Assembly: GCA_019240475.1 (NCBI GenBank)
Contig: JAFAYI010000019.1
Coordinates: 62,001 to 126,000 of the forward strand
From: Acidobacteriaceae bacterium
GTDB taxonomy: Bacteria; Acidobacteriota; Terriglobia; Bryobacterales; Bryobacteraceae
Length of the DNA: 64,000 nucleotides
Direction of reading: 5' to 3'
Shown one piece after another: positions 7,729-16,445 of the stretch. The notes beneath the pieces are model-generated. The model worked only from the letters and a program-made list of their open reading frames with translations. It made no database searches and had not been told where the DNA came from. Position numbers and translations under genes: made by a program. How positions within the stretch are numbered: the stretch's first letter is position 1; each line of letters starts with the position of its first letter.

Positions 7729-9447
7729 ATGTGCAAGCGAATGCCGGTCCAGGGTTGCCTCTTATTGCTATTAGCTACAGTGTTGCAAGCCGAGCAAGGC
7801 GTGCTCGTGGTGCACATCAAGGATCTGCACGACCACCCCATCGACAACGTTCGCCTGCGAGCCGGCGATAGCTCCATTAGCGCGCCTTCGCACTTTGGCG
7901 AAGCGCGGATTAAACTCGCTCCTCAAACGAAGCCCGAAGACGTAGTGATGCTGGAGATCGTGGGCTATCCGCCGGGCAAGGATCTGGTCTTCATTTCGCC
8001 CTGGGATAAATGGACCCACGTACCGCCCTTCGATAACGCGGCCAAGAATTTCATTCCGATAACGCTGGCCGAGCGAGGCGACCGGGCCTGTTTGGAAGAT
8101 TCCGCCTGCATCCGCGCCGCCGCCGCGCAAATCAACAAAGAGAATGCGCCCAAGTCCGCCGGGCCGCCCAGTTCCGAAGCGCAGAACAGAGAAGCTCTCG
8201 AGCGCGTCGCAAAGATGTTCGGCCTCACGCCCAACGACATCGACCAGGCGATCCGAGCCTGGGGAGAACGCGCGGACGATCCTTACGACAAGGGCTTGGC
8301 GGCTCTCTATGAAAAGCGTTACCCGGAAGCTACCGCCGAATTGGAAAAGTCGTTCTCGATCCGCAAGAAAGCCGAAGCCGACGCCCGCGACAAGACCGCT
8401 GAGGCTGCATTCTTCTTAGGACAATCGCTCTACGAACAGGGAAGGTTCCGGGACTCCGCCCAAGCCTACGAAGAAGCGAGACTCCGCCGACCATTCGATG
8501 CGATGGTATTGAATAATCTGGCGCTGAGTTGGGCGCGCGCCGGTGATTTCGCAAGCGCTGAGCCGCTGTTTCGGCGGGCACTCGCGATCAACCGGGCTGC
8601 GCTCGGGGAGGCGCACCCGGTCGTAGCCAAAGACCTCAACAACCTGGGGCAACTGTTAGAGGTCAAGGGCGACTACTCCGAAGCCGAGCCGCTTCTTCGG
8701 CAGGCCCTGGCCATAGATGAGAAGGCGCTCGGGCCAGACCACCCCGACGTCGCCATGAATCTCAACAACCTGGCCATTCTATTGAGAACGAAAGGTGACT
8801 ACGCCGAGGCCGAGCCGCTCTTTCGGCGGGCGCTGGCCATACTTGAGAAAACGCTGGGCCCCAACCATCTGAACTTGGCCAAAACCCTCAACAATTTCGC
8901 CCAACTGTTGCAGCTTAAAGGCGACTATGCCGGTGCAGAGTTACTCTATCGGCGGGCGCTCACGATAGATGAGACGGTACTGGGACCCGAGCACCCGGAT
9001 CGGGCTGCGCATCTCAACAACCTGGCCTCATTGCTGCAGGCCGAGAGCGATTATGCTGGCGCCGAGGCTCTGTACCGGCTGGCGCTCGCAATCAACGAAA
9101 AGGCGCTCGGCCCGGACCACCCGGATACCGCAGCGGATCTCAACAATTTGGGGTTTTTGTTGCAAACCAAGGGCGACTACGCTGCTGCCGAACAACTATA
9201 CCGGCAGGCGTTGGCAATCGATGAGAAGGCGCTAGGGCCGGACCACCCCGACGTCGCTCGGACGCTTAACAACTTAGCCGTACTCTTACATACCGAAGGC
9301 GACTACGCGGGAGCCGAGCCGCTGTACCGCCGGGCGGTGGCCATCGATGAGAAAGCCCTAGGGCCTGAGCACCCCGACACAAGAGCGATTCGGGCTGATC
9401 TCGAAAAGCTGCTACAGGCGAAGGCCAAACGTTCTCCTTCGCAATAA
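7729..9447 (+). CDS. secreted tetratricopeptide-repeat protein with seven 42-residue repeats
   Basis: About 572 residues from ATG 7729 (ATG 7741 also possible); an open frame extends left but is antisense to the oxidoreductase and Pro/Arg-rich, so I exclude it. Residues about 5-22 (MPVQGCLLLLLATVLQA) form a signal peptide. Residues 22-170 are a mixed region beginning with beta strands (LVVHIKDLHDHPIDNVRLRAG), which resembles a carboxypeptidase-regulatory-type sandwich. Residues about 261-554 are seven consecutive kinesin-light-chain-type TPRs (LNNLA-x-LL-x(3)-GDY-x-x-AE-x-LY-x-RAL). Likely a protein-interaction scaffold in the periplasm, acting with the membrane protein 9 bp downstream. Confidence 0.8.
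   Translation: MCKRMPVQGCLLLLLATVLQAEQGVLVVHIKDLHDHPIDNVRLRAGDSSISAPSHFGEARIKLAPQTKPEDVVMLEIVGYPPGKDLVFISPWDKWTHVPPFDNAAKNFIPITLAERGDRACLEDSACIRAAAAQINKENAPKSAGPPSSEAQNREALERVAKMFGLTPNDIDQAIRAWGERADDPYDKGLAALYEKRYPEATAELEKSFSIRKKAEADARDKTAEAAFFLGQSLYEQGRFRDSAQAYEEARLRRPFDAMVLNNLALSWARAGDFASAEPLFRRALAINRAALGEAHPVVAKDLNNLGQLLEVKGDYSEAEPLLRQALAIDEKALGPDHPDVAMNLNNLAILLRTKGDYAEAEPLFRRALAILEKTLGPNHLNLAKTLNNFAQLLQLKGDYAGAELLYRRALTIDETVLGPEHPDRAAHLNNLASLLQAESDYAGAEALYRLALAINEKALGPDHPDTAADLNNLGFLLQTKGDYAAAEQLYRQALAIDEKALGPDHPDVARTLNNLAVLLHTEGDYAGAEPLYRRAVAIDEKALGPEHPDTRAIRADLEKLLQAKAKRSPSQ
8509..9390 (+). repeat. seven tandem 126-bp units encoding 42-residue TPRs
   Basis: Unit starts fall every 126 bp from 8509, each opening with codons for LNN. 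Units 2-7 share GDY/SDY-x-x-AE and the LGP-[DEN]-H linker. They have diverged at DNA level, so they are old repeats rather than a recent expansion. Confidence 0.8.
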
Positions 9448-9456
9448 CGGCCTCAC

Positions 9457-10173
9457 ATGTTCGAATACATCGCTGCGGTAAGAACTCCCTTGGCGCTTTC
9501 TGCTTTCGCCATCGCCGCTCTCTTATCTCTCTACGCTACTTTTCGGAAAAAGCCAACCGCCGCCTCACGCCAACCGCCGTGGGTCCTTATTGCTGTGATT
9601 GCTTTGCTCGCGCTTGCCCCCATCGGAATCGACGCCTACTTACAGCACGAAAAGACCGCAATCGCGGGCATTTACCGGCTCCGCGTCACAGTCGTTGATC
9701 CCCGCAACGTTCCCGTCGAAGATGCCACGGTGCGCGTCACTGCTGCGAATGAGAGCAAAACCGCTCCCGACGGGAGCGCCGAGTTAGCGATTCCCAGAGG
9801 CAGCATGCCGCAAGACGGAAAAGTAACCGTCTATGCCCAAAAAGATTCGGCCTTTCTGCACGGCAACAAAGAAATGACACTAGGCGGGGATATGAACCCG
9901 TCCACCACCATCACGATCGCCCCGAATCGGACCGCGCCCATCAACGGAACCGTCGAGGACCAAACCGGACACGCGATCCCCGGAGTCAGGGTCGGAATCG
10001 CGGGAACTACTTCCATAGAAACCGATGCCGGTGGCAACTTCCGCATTCCGAATGCTGGCTCGCTCGGACAAAAGGTGCTGCTGCATGCAGAGAAGCGCGG
10101 CTACACGCCAGTTTCCCAATATCATCCCGCCGGAGACGAACCAGTAGTGTTGATTTTGACCCGAGAACGCTGA
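9457..10173 (+). CDS. membrane-anchored protein with carboxypeptidase-regulatory-like domains
   Basis: 238 residues. Two hydrophobic helices (about 9-28 and 42-60) are followed by two beta-sandwich-type segments: residues about 72-155 (RLRVTVVDPRNVPVEDATVRV, TAPDGSAELAI) and 160-236 (INGTVEDQTGHAIPGVRVGI, ETDAGGNFRIPN). The G-x-V-x-D-x-x-G-x-x-(I/V)-P-G-x-x-V and T-D-x-x-G-x-(F/A) patterns are typical of the carboxypeptidase regulatory-like / SpaA-type fold used for adhesion or envelope assembly. It begins 9 bp after the TPR gene, probably one transcript. Function unknown. Confidence 0.7.
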   Translation: MFEYIAAVRTPLALSAFAIAALLSLYATFRKKPTAASRQPPWVLIAVIALLALAPIGIDAYLQHEKTAIAGIYRLRVTVVDPRNVPVEDATVRVTAANESKTAPDGSAELAIPRGSMPQDGKVTVYAQKDSAFLHGNKEMTLGGDMNPSTTITIAPNRTAPINGTVEDQTGHAIPGVRVGIAGTTSIETDAGGNFRIPNAGSLGQKVLLHAEKRGYTPVSQYHPAGDEPVVLILTRER

Positions 10174-10194
10174 AGCGCGCCCCACGCATGTTTC

Positions 10195-10221
10195 GATAGT
10201 TCTAGAATTATAGAAGCTATC
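10195..10221. promoter_or_regulatory. imperfect inverted repeat, candidate ArsR operator
   Basis: GATAG-TTCTA and its partner TAGAAG-CTATC form roughly 10-bp arms around a 7-bp AT-rich centre, with one bulged base. The element ends one base before the arsR start codon, where an autorepressor would block transcription. It is the only AT-rich palindrome in the gap. Confidence 0.45.
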
Positions 10222-10222
10222 C

Positions 10223-10564
10223 ATGCCTCGCGCCTTACCCAACATCGCCCGCTACGCCGACGCCTTCTCCGCCATCGGCGCCGAACCCCGCCTCCGCATC
10301 ATGCGCCTCCTGCTCTCCGCCCACCCCGCAGGCATGATCGCCGGCGAAATCGGCGCCGAACTCGATATCCCCGCCTCTACCCTCTCCCACCATCTCGACA
10401 GGCTCAAGAACGAAGACCTTGTCAGCGTACGCCGCGAAAGCACCTTCCTCTGGTACTCCGCCAATACCGCCACGCTCGAACAGTTGCTCGGCTTCCTCTA
10501 CGCCGAGTGCTGCACCCGCAACAAAGCCATCGAGCCGCGCGCCATCATTCAACTCTGCAAATAA
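10223..10564 (+). CDS. arsR: ArsR-family arsenite-responsive repressor
   Basis: 113 residues with a winged helix at about 12-80 (AGEIGAELDIPASTLSHHL is the recognition helix region). There is no CxC in the DNA-binding helix. Instead a vicinal pair Cys96-Cys97 (AECCTRN) and Cys112 lie near the C-terminus. This resembles the Acidithiobacillus ferrooxidans ArsR sensor, whose site is Cys95/Cys96/Cys102. Metal binding should release the operator and allow expression of the arsM gene 18 bp downstream. Confidence 0.85.
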   Translation: MPRALPNIARYADAFSAIGAEPRLRIMRLLLSAHPAGMIAGEIGAELDIPASTLSHHLDRLKNEDLVSVRRESTFLWYSANTATLEQLLGFLYAECCTRNKAIEPRAIIQLCK

Positions 10565-10582
10565 CAAGGAGAAAATTCCGCT

Positions 10583-11416
10583 ATGCAAATCAAGGATCAA
10601 ATCCAACACAAATACGCCGAGGCCGCCCGCCGCGTCATCGACGGCGAAGCCCTCCCCGCCGGCTGCTGCGCGGAAACCTCCTGCTGCGGCGGCGCCGCGG
10701 CGCCCTCCTGCGATCCCATCACCTCCAACCTCTACGACGCTTCGCAAGCCGCCGAGATACCCGATACCGCCCTCAAAGCCTCGCTCGGATGCGGCAATCC
10801 CACGGCGCTCGCCAGCCTCCAACCCGGTGAAGTCGTCCTCGATCTCGGCTCCGGCGGCGGCATCGACGTGCTCCTTTCGGCGCGCCGCGTCGGCCCCACC
10901 GGCAAAGCCTACGGCCTCGATATGACTGACGATATGCTCGCGCTCGCTCGCGAGAACCAGCGCAAAGCTGGCGTCGAAAATGCCGAATTTCTCAAAGGCG
11001 AGATCGAATCCATCCCGCTGCCCGATAACAGCGTCGACGCCATCGTCTCCAATTGCGTCATCAACCTCTCCGCCGACAAGGACCGAGTGTTCCGCGAGGC
11101 ATTCCGCGTCCTCAAGCCGGGCGGCCGCCTCGCTGTCTCGGATGTAATCACCCGCGGCAAGCTCCCCGAACAGATCCGAAACAGCATGCTCCTTTGGATC
11201 GGCTGCATCGCCGGCGCACTCGAAGAACAGGAGTGCCGCGAAAAATTGTCCGCCGCCGGTTTCATCGAAATCGGCCTGGAGCCCACTCGAATCTATAAAA
11301 TCGAAGATGCCCGGGCCTTTCTATCCACCCAAAGCATCGACGCCGACGCGCTCGCTCGTACGATCGAAGGCAATATCCTGAGCGCCTTCATTCGCGCCAC
11401 AAAACCACGCCAGTAA
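10583..11416 (+). CDS. arsM: arsenite S-adenosylmethionine methyltransferase
   Basis: 277 residues, preceded by AAGGAG. The SAM-binding motif [13 protein letters not shown] lies at 85-97 and its acidic follow-on GLDMTDDM at 111-118. The three cysteines known to bind As(III) in ArsM enzymes are all present in context: Cys70 (SLGCGNP), Cys158 (SNCVINLS) and Cys208 (IGCIAGAL). An extra Cys-rich N-terminal stretch (Cys28, 29, 34, 35, 43) may help bind metalloid. The enzyme converts arsenite to methylated, partly volatile arsenicals in the cytoplasm. It forms an operon with arsR. Confidence 0.93.
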   Translation: MQIKDQIQHKYAEAARRVIDGEALPAGCCAETSCCGGAAAPSCDPITSNLYDASQAAEIPDTALKASLGCGNPTALASLQPGEVVLDLGSGGGIDVLLSARRVGPTGKAYGLDMTDDMLALARENQRKAGVENAEFLKGEIESIPLPDNSVDAIVSNCVINLSADKDRVFREAFRVLKPGGRLAVSDVITRGKLPEQIRNSMLLWIGCIAGALEEQECREKLSAAGFIEIGLEPTRIYKIEDARAFLSTQSIDADALARTIEGNILSAFIRATKPRQ

Positions 11417-11434
11417 ACAGCCGCCACCGCGCAC

Positions 11435-11501
11435 GCCAACCCCACTTCCCCCGCAGCAGCGTCTTCAGAATCAGCATATGCAGCGTCCCGGGCGCCGGGC
11501 A
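11435..11501 (-). pseudogene. possible relic of a PadR-type regulator N-terminus
   Basis: In one minus-strand frame the gap after arsM reads PAPGTLHMLILKTLLRG, which is close to the PGTLDLLILRTL-type N-terminus of PadR regulators that are very common in acidobacteria. The frame then loses similarity and there is no start codon or rest of the gene. The whole gap 11417-11661 holds no other gene that I can support. Confidence 0.25.
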
Positions 11502-11661
11502 CGGTGCTCGATTTATCCGTTAAACGCGGAGATTCGGTCCGGCAGATTCCGCTAACTCTGCGCGATCAGATCTGACTTAGTAACTAGTTCGACCGCCAAT
11601 GCTTAAGCCCGCTTCCAAATACTCCTGCTGAGTTCCGCCCCCGGCGTCCCCGGCCGCTCCC

Positions 11662-12666
11662 TTACGCCACCTGTCTCTCCATCGCATGCCGGTTCTGCGT
11701 GCACACTTCGCAATCGCACCCGCCGCGCTCCCTCGGCCGCGGCAAATTCCCTACGCCCGTCGGCCCCACGTGTCCCGTCCCGCTCGCCTCTTCCCGTTCA
11801 ATCGCGTCCAGCCACGTGTCCACCGTCATGCGCTGCGTTCCGATCCCGCCCCGCTCCATCCTCCCTTCGCTCGAACCCACTGCCCACCGGTACTCTGCCG
11901 GCACGCCATGCGGAAAGCTCAATCGCCGGTAGACCAGGTCCGGCGGCGGGTCCATCGCTTGCCCCTCTTTAATCAATCCCGCGTTCGAGGGATACAACTT
12001 GGTCACCGTGCGGCCATCCTGGATCTCCACCTCTACCCACTGATCCAGAATCGCTATTTTGCGCATCTTCTTCGGCGCATTCTGTCCTTGGAATAGCTGC
12101 TTCGCCCGGCTCGTTCCTGTCCCTTCGGCCGTCTTCAACGCCTTCGGTTTCGTGTCTGCCCGCTGCCGCTCCGCCCGGATCTCCTCATGCACGCCCGTCA
12201 CTACCTCTCGCGCCGTTTTCTCTATCTCCTTGCGAATCTTATTCAAATCCAGCTCCTCTTTGAACTTGTCTTTCCTCAGCCCTCGCAGAGCGTAAAACGC
12301 CCGGTAAAACGATCGTTCCGCGCTGGTCTTGTACCGCAAGTACAACTGCACCTGCGCATGCTGCTTCTGGATTTCTTCCTCGTCCCGCCCCAGCGCCAGC
12401 GCCTCTTCCAGAATCGCCTCGGCCTCAAAGCACTTCCGGTCCGCGCGTCGCAAACCCCAATCCCCCAGAATCACCCGCTCGAGTAGCGTCTCGCCCGCCT
12501 GCCCCTCCACCTCGAATTCCTCGCGCCACCCCGCCGCCATTCGGTCGAAATCCTCTTGCCGCTCGTCTCCGATAATCAACTGTCGCGACCTCAATCCGTG
12601 CTTCCTCGCATTCTGGCTGGAGTTCGCCTTTCCGCCCGGCGTCTTCGGCCCAGTCTGTCCTGGCAT
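11662..12666 (-). CDS. KHGL-motif protein of unknown function
   Basis: About 334 residues from ATG 12666 (a GTG at 12684 is also in frame). It opens with TGPKTPGGKANSSQNARKHGL, a basic motif (x-TPxGK-xxSS-x-NA-x-KHGL) shared by a family I recall from many acidobacterial and planctomycete genomes, often in several copies. The middle (about 55-190) is a long charged helical region. The C-terminus ends in a small cysteine cluster CDCEVC. No catalytic motif is visible and the role is unknown. It stands between the arsenic operon and small cytoplasmic genes. Copy number and association with mobile DNA cannot be judged from this window. Confidence 0.6.
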   Translation of the reverse strand: MPGQTGPKTPGGKANSSQNARKHGLRSRQLIIGDERQEDFDRMAAGWREEFEVEGQAGETLLERVILGDWGLRRADRKCFEAEAILEEALALGRDEEEIQKQHAQVQLYLRYKTSAERSFYRAFYALRGLRKDKFKEELDLNKIRKEIEKTAREVVTGVHEEIRAERQRADTKPKALKTAEGTGTSRAKQLFQGQNAPKKMRKIAILDQWVEVEIQDGRTVTKLYPSNAGLIKEGQAMDPPPDLVYRRLSFPHGVPAEYRWAVGSSEGRMERGGIGTQRMTVDTWLDAIEREEASGTGHVGPTGVGNLPRPRERGGCDCEVCTQNRHAMERQVA

Positions 12667-12859
12667 CCTGTGCGAAATTCCCACGGAGGCATTTCGCGCG
12701 CTTCACGGCCGCGCCGCTATCTGCTTCGTCGCAAAGATACTTATCCGATTCTTAGAAACTGTGATCCGGGCCTGTGGCAGCCGCGCCGCCTGTGCCCCTC
12801 GCTACCGCATTTCGTTTGGCAAAAATGCGCGGCAACGCTACACAACCGCGCTCCCCGCG

Positions 12860-13177
12860 CTAGACCGGCAGCGTATTTAACGCCGCCTCGATCTCCGCCC
12901 GCGTGTGTAAATCGCCTCTGCGCGTGGTTACTTCGATGCCCTTCTCGTAAACCGCGCGCGCCTCGTCCAACTCGCCCAGTTTCTCCAGCGCCTGCCCCAG
13001 ATGGAAGTACGCCGCCGCGTAATTCTCATCCCGCTCGAGGAGCGCCCGAAACTCTCCCGCCCCCTCTTCGAGCGCCCCGTTATTGGCCAGCTCCATCGCG
13101 AGGCCATACCGCGCAAAACTGTTCGCCGGGTCCTTCCCGACCATCTGCTTCAACAACTCCAGCCGGTTCGTCGCCAT
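12860..13177 (-). CDS. small TPR protein
   Basis: 105 residues holding about two to three degenerate TPRs: DPANSFARYGLAMELANNG (about 16-34) and NYAAAYFHLGQALEKLGELDEARAVYEKGIE (about 52-83). No signal peptide, so cytoplasmic. It lies 15 bp downstream of a small membrane-protein gene and probably shares its transcript. Likely an adaptor; partner unknown. Confidence 0.7.
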   Translation of the reverse strand: MATNRLELLKQMVGKDPANSFARYGLAMELANNGALEEGAGEFRALLERDENYAAAYFHLGQALEKLGELDEARAVYEKGIEVTTRRGDLHTRAEIEAALNTLPV

Positions 13178-13192
13178 CTCGAAAAAGCCGCG

Positions 13193-13495
13193 CTACTCCG
13201 TGTATTCGCGCACGTACCGCGCCGCCGTCTCTACCGCCCCGGCCGCCTTCGATGTTGCCCCGCGCGCCGTCTTCGCCGCATCTCCAAAGCGCTGCTGCGC
13301 CCGCCCCGCCACATCGCCCAATGCCGAAGCCGCGTTCTCCACGTGTTTGCGCCCCCGCTTGATCGCCCAGTCCGCGCTGCACAGCCACCAGTCTGTTATC
13401 ACTGGAACCAACAGCATCGCCCCCGCTGTCGCCAATCCGCAGCCCACTCCGATCAATACCGCGCCCAAGACGCCCGATCTCGAATTTCTCGCCAT
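13193..13495 (-). CDS. small membrane-anchored protein, unknown
   Basis: 100 residues. One hydrophobic segment at about 9-33 (GVLGAVLIGVGCGLATAGAMLL) is followed by an amphipathic Ala-rich helix (about 48-95) with repeated A-x-x-A and acidic/basic alternation, resembling the DUF883/YtxH-like style of membrane-associated helical proteins. No enzyme motif. It is 29 bp downstream of the mutase gene, in the same direction. Confidence 0.55.
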   Translation of the reverse strand: MARNSRSGVLGAVLIGVGCGLATAGAMLLVPVITDWWLCSADWAIKRGRKHVENAASALGDVAGRAQQRFGDAAKTARGATSKAAGAVETAARYVREYTE

Positions 13496-13524
13496 TATTT
13501 CCCTCCACCCCGTATGACTAACAT

Positions 13525-15117
13525 TTATAGGTGCGTGGTTTCCGCATATGTGCCGAACACTCGCCTCAATGCATTACATATTTCGCCGAGCGTCGCATAA
13601 TTCCGCACCGCCTCCACAATAAAGGGCATCGTGTTCTCAGTCCCTTCCGCCGCCCGGCTCAGCTCGCTCAGCGCCCTCTCCGCTTCCGCATTATTCCGCC
13701 GCGCGCGCAGCGCGGCCAGCTTCTCTTCCTGATGCCGCTGCGCGCTGTGGTCGATCTGCAATAGCTCAATCGGCTGATCTTCCGATTGAAATCGGTTCGC
13801 CCCCACGATCGTCCGCTCGCCCTCTTCCACCTCGCGCTGGTACCGGTAGCTCGCAGCCGCAATTTCCGACTGCGGAAATCCCGCTTCGATCGCCCCAATC
13901 ATTCCGCCGAGCTTATCGATGCGTTCGATGTACTCGTTCGCCGTTGCTTCCATTTCGAGCGTCATCTTCTCCACGAAATACGACCCGCCCAGCGGGTCTG
14001 CCGTATTCGCCACCCCGGTCTCATACGCCAGAATCTGCTGCGTCCGCAGCGCGATCGTCACCGCCTGCTCGCTCGGCAGCGCATACGCTTCGTCGAGCGA
14101 ATTCGTATGCAGCGACTGCGCCCCGCCCAGCACCGCCGCCATCCCCTGCAGCGCCGTCCGCACCACGTTGTTGTACGGCTGCTGCCACGTCAACGAGCAC
14201 CCCGCCGTCTGCGCGTGAAACCGCAGCTTCCAGCTCCGCTCGTTCTTCGCTCCATACCGGTCCCGCATCGCATGCGCCCAGATTTTGCGCGCCGCCCGGT
14301 ATTTCGCGATTTCCTCGAAGAAGTCGTTATGCGCGTTAAAGAAGAAGCTCAGCCGCGGCGCAAACTCGTCGATCTCCAATCCCCGTTCGAGCGCCCAATC
14401 GACATACTCCATCCCATCCCGCAGCGTGAACGCCAGCTCCTGCGCCGCCGTCGATCCCGCCTCCCGTATGTGATATCCGCTGATCGATATGGGATTGAAA
14501 CGCGGCGCGTGCCGCACTCCGAATTCGATTGTGTCGGTCACCAGCCGCATCGATGGCCGCGGCGGAAAAATGTACTCCTTCTGCGCGATGTACTCCTTCA
14601 GAATGTCGTTTTGCAGCGTGCCCGAAAGCCTTTGCCAATCCGCTCCCTGCCTCTCGGCCACCACCAGGTACATGGCCCACAGCACCGCCGCCGGCGAGTT
14701 GATCGTCATCGAAACCGTGACATCTGCCAGCGGAATTCCGCGAAACAGGATCTCCATGTCTTCGAGCGACGAGATCGAAACTCCGCACTTGCCCACTTCG
14801 CCTTCGCTTAATGCATCCCCGGCGTCATAGCCCATCAGCGTCGGCAAGTCGAAGGCCACCGAAAGCCCCGCCTGCCCCTGTTCGAGCAGGTAGTGGTACC
14901 GCCGGTTCGTCTCCTCCGGCGTGGCGAATCCGGAGAACTGCCGCATCGTCCAAAGCTTCCCGCGATACATATCGCGATGAATCCCGCGCGTATACGGAAA
15001 CTCGCCCGGCTCGCCCAGCTCCCGCTCCGGATCGAACCCCCGTAGCTGCTCCGGCCCATACACCGGCTGCACCGGCACGCCGCTGATCGTCGTAAATGCC
15101 CGCTCGGCTGTCTTCAT
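13525..15117 (-). CDS. coenzyme-B12-dependent acyl-CoA mutase, large subunit (not typical methylmalonyl-CoA type)
   Basis: 530 residues from ATG 15117; catalytic TIM-barrel part of the methylmalonyl-CoA mutase family without the cobalamin-binding C-terminal domain, so it needs a separate small subunit that is not in the window. Family landmarks: [45 protein letters not shown], and [10 protein letters not shown] with the conserved His216. The substrate residues differ from methylmalonyl-CoA mutase: Phe61 stands at the Tyr89 position and Gln179 ([13 protein letters not shown]) at the Arg207 position. Phe/Gln is the pair found in isobutyryl-CoA mutase. Product annotation as methylmalonyl-CoA mutase would therefore be doubtful. 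Confidence 0.85.
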   Translation of the reverse strand: MKTAERAFTTISGVPVQPVYGPEQLRGFDPERELGEPGEFPYTRGIHRDMYRGKLWTMRQFSGFATPEETNRRYHYLLEQGQAGLSVAFDLPTLMGYDAGDALSEGEVGKCGVSISSLEDMEILFRGIPLADVTVSMTINSPAAVLWAMYLVVAERQGADWQRLSGTLQNDILKEYIAQKEYIFPPRPSMRLVTDTIEFGVRHAPRFNPISISGYHIREAGSTAAQELAFTLRDGMEYVDWALERGLEIDEFAPRLSFFFNAHNDFFEEIAKYRAARKIWAHAMRDRYGAKNERSWKLRFHAQTAGCSLTWQQPYNNVVRTALQGMAAVLGGAQSLHTNSLDEAYALPSEQAVTIALRTQQILAYETGVANTADPLGGSYFVEKMTLEMEATANEYIERIDKLGGMIGAIEAGFPQSEIAAASYRYQREVEEGERTIVGANRFQSEDQPIELLQIDHSAQRHQEEKLAALRARRNNAEAERALSELSRAAEGTENTMPFIVEAVRNYATLGEICNALRRVFGTYAETTHL

Positions 15118-15189
15118 AGGCAACGCTGCCGATTTGATCGTAGCGCGAATGCTACCATTGCCCGATCGCCGCTTTGGTGCAGGGTTTCG

Positions 15190-15849
15190 ATGGCGCAGAC
15201 TGTCCCCTCTCAGTTTCTTCTCATTCGCAAGGCCGCCGAGCTCGCGCTATCCGGGAAACACGAACAGGTAAAGGATTACGCCTCCGCGATCACACGTTGC
15301 TTCCTTTCCGAGGGCCCGATCAAGGACAGCTTGGACGAACGCGTGACAACGCTTCACATGAAATATCTGGCAGGCGAGGCCCCGGCGGTCTCGGAGCAGA
15401 CCCTGGTATCCGCGCTCAATCAAGTCGCCTCACAGATGAGCCTCCCCGAATACGGCAAAACCAGTCCAATCGAATTCCGGTTGTTCAGAATGGCTGTACT
15501 GCGCGCGCTGCCGGAGTTGAACCCGGCGCCCGCCCCCGCGCCCGACCGTGGTCCGGAAACCAAAATGTCACCCGTGGAAATCGCGTACCTAATCGGCCTT
15601 CTTCTGCTGCAAAAGAGAATCAATCCTTCCTTTCAAGTTACCGAGGCCGAACTACAGCAACGATCCGCCGAGCACCACGACATCCCACAAAGAACAACGC
15701 TGGCCATCACCGCCGGACCGGCCCGTTCTGGCGCCGTCGTGTCCGCGTTTCTATCCTTTTCGAAAACTTTGACCCTTGCACGATTGAACGGCCTGTTCAA
15801 TTTCTTTGCCGAGGCTCTTGGTTATCGAGAACCAACCGTTCCTCGCTAA
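15190..15849 (+). CDS. protein of unknown function
   Basis: 219 residues, cytoplasmic, not recognised. The N-terminal half (about 1-105) is helical and polar. A Pro/Ala linker ([12 protein letters not shown], about 110-121) joins a second helical part containing a hydrophobic stretch [13 protein letters not shown]. Codon use is less C-biased than in the neighbouring metabolic genes. It is divergent from the mutase and precedes hicBA by 59 bp; whether it belongs with the toxin-antitoxin pair is unclear. Confidence 0.5.
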   Translation: MAQTVPSQFLLIRKAAELALSGKHEQVKDYASAITRCFLSEGPIKDSLDERVTTLHMKYLAGEAPAVSEQTLVSALNQVASQMSLPEYGKTSPIEFRLFRMAVLRALPELNPAPAPAPDRGPETKMSPVEIAYLIGLLLLQKRINPSFQVTEAELQQRSAEHHDIPQRTTLAITAGPARSGAVVSAFLSFSKTLTLARLNGLFNFFAEALGYREPTVPR

Positions 15850-15908
15850 CATTGACGGATGCCCGCTTCACGCCTATGCTGGAAACGAACGGGTCATACT
15901 CTCCCCCC

Positions 15909-16187
15909 ATGAAGACATACACGTTCAAAGTGATTCTTGAACCCGACCAGGACTTTGATGGCAACCCTGCGGGTTGGCACGCGTATTGCCCTGCGCTTGA
16001 GCCTCTAGGTGGCTCGACCTGGGGCGAAACCCGTGAGAAGGCTTTGACGAACATCAACGAGGTCGTTCATATGATCGTTCAGGAACTGATCGCGGATGGG
16101 GAACCGCTACCGCAGGGTCCGCGCGATTCAGTCGAGGTCGAAGATATCTCACACCAGGAGCAGCCCCGCATCGCAGTGACTGTTTAG
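15909..16187 (+). CDS. hicB: HicB-type antitoxin
   Basis: 92 residues from ATG 15909 (ATG 15876 is in frame upstream). The partial RNase-H-like HicB domain is visible: YTFKVILEPD, then WHAYCPALEPLGGSTWGETREKALTNINEVVHMIVQELIADG with the usual C-P-x-L-x-G-(A/C)-x-(S/T)-x-G-x-T-x-x-EA order. The last 20 residues are acidic and lack a clear helix-turn-helix. HicB neutralises HicA and represses its operon. One base separates it from hicA. Confidence 0.82.
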   Translation: MKTYTFKVILEPDQDFDGNPAGWHAYCPALEPLGGSTWGETREKALTNINEVVHMIVQELIADGEPLPQGPRDSVEVEDISHQEQPRIAVTV

Positions 16188-16188
16188 C

Positions 16189-16440
16189 ATGGCGATCGAC
16201 TACCGCGCACTTCGATCGCTGACAGCTCGGCAGCTCATCGCGGCGCTCTTGTCCGACGGATTCCAGCTTATACGGCAAACCGGCTCGCATCAGCGATATC
16301 GCCACCGGGACGGTCGTCGCGTCACGATTGCACCTCACGGCAGCGGAGGCACATTCCCGATCAAAACACTGAAAAGCATTATCGAATTTCAGGCTTGCTG
16401 GTCTGAAGATGATCCAAGACGGCTCAATTTACTCAAGTAG
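16189..16440 (+). CDS. hicA: HicA-type mRNA interferase toxin
   Basis: 83 residues with the double-stranded-RNA-binding-like HicA fold: R-x-L-T-A-R-Q-L-I-A-A-L-L-x-x-G-F (about 12-27), then GSHQRYRH with the conserved Gly-Ser-His carrying the catalytic His34 region, and VTIAPHGSGGTFPIKTLKSII. HicA cleaves mRNA when freed from HicB. The order hicB-hicA is reversed relative to the classical E. coli pair but common. Convergent with the alcohol dehydrogenase gene, 5 bp apart. Confidence 0.85.
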   Translation: MAIDYRALRSLTARQLIAALLSDGFQLIRQTGSHQRYRHRDGRRVTIAPHGSGGTFPIKTLKSIIEFQACWSEDDPRRLNLLK

Positions 16441-16445
16441 TCTCC

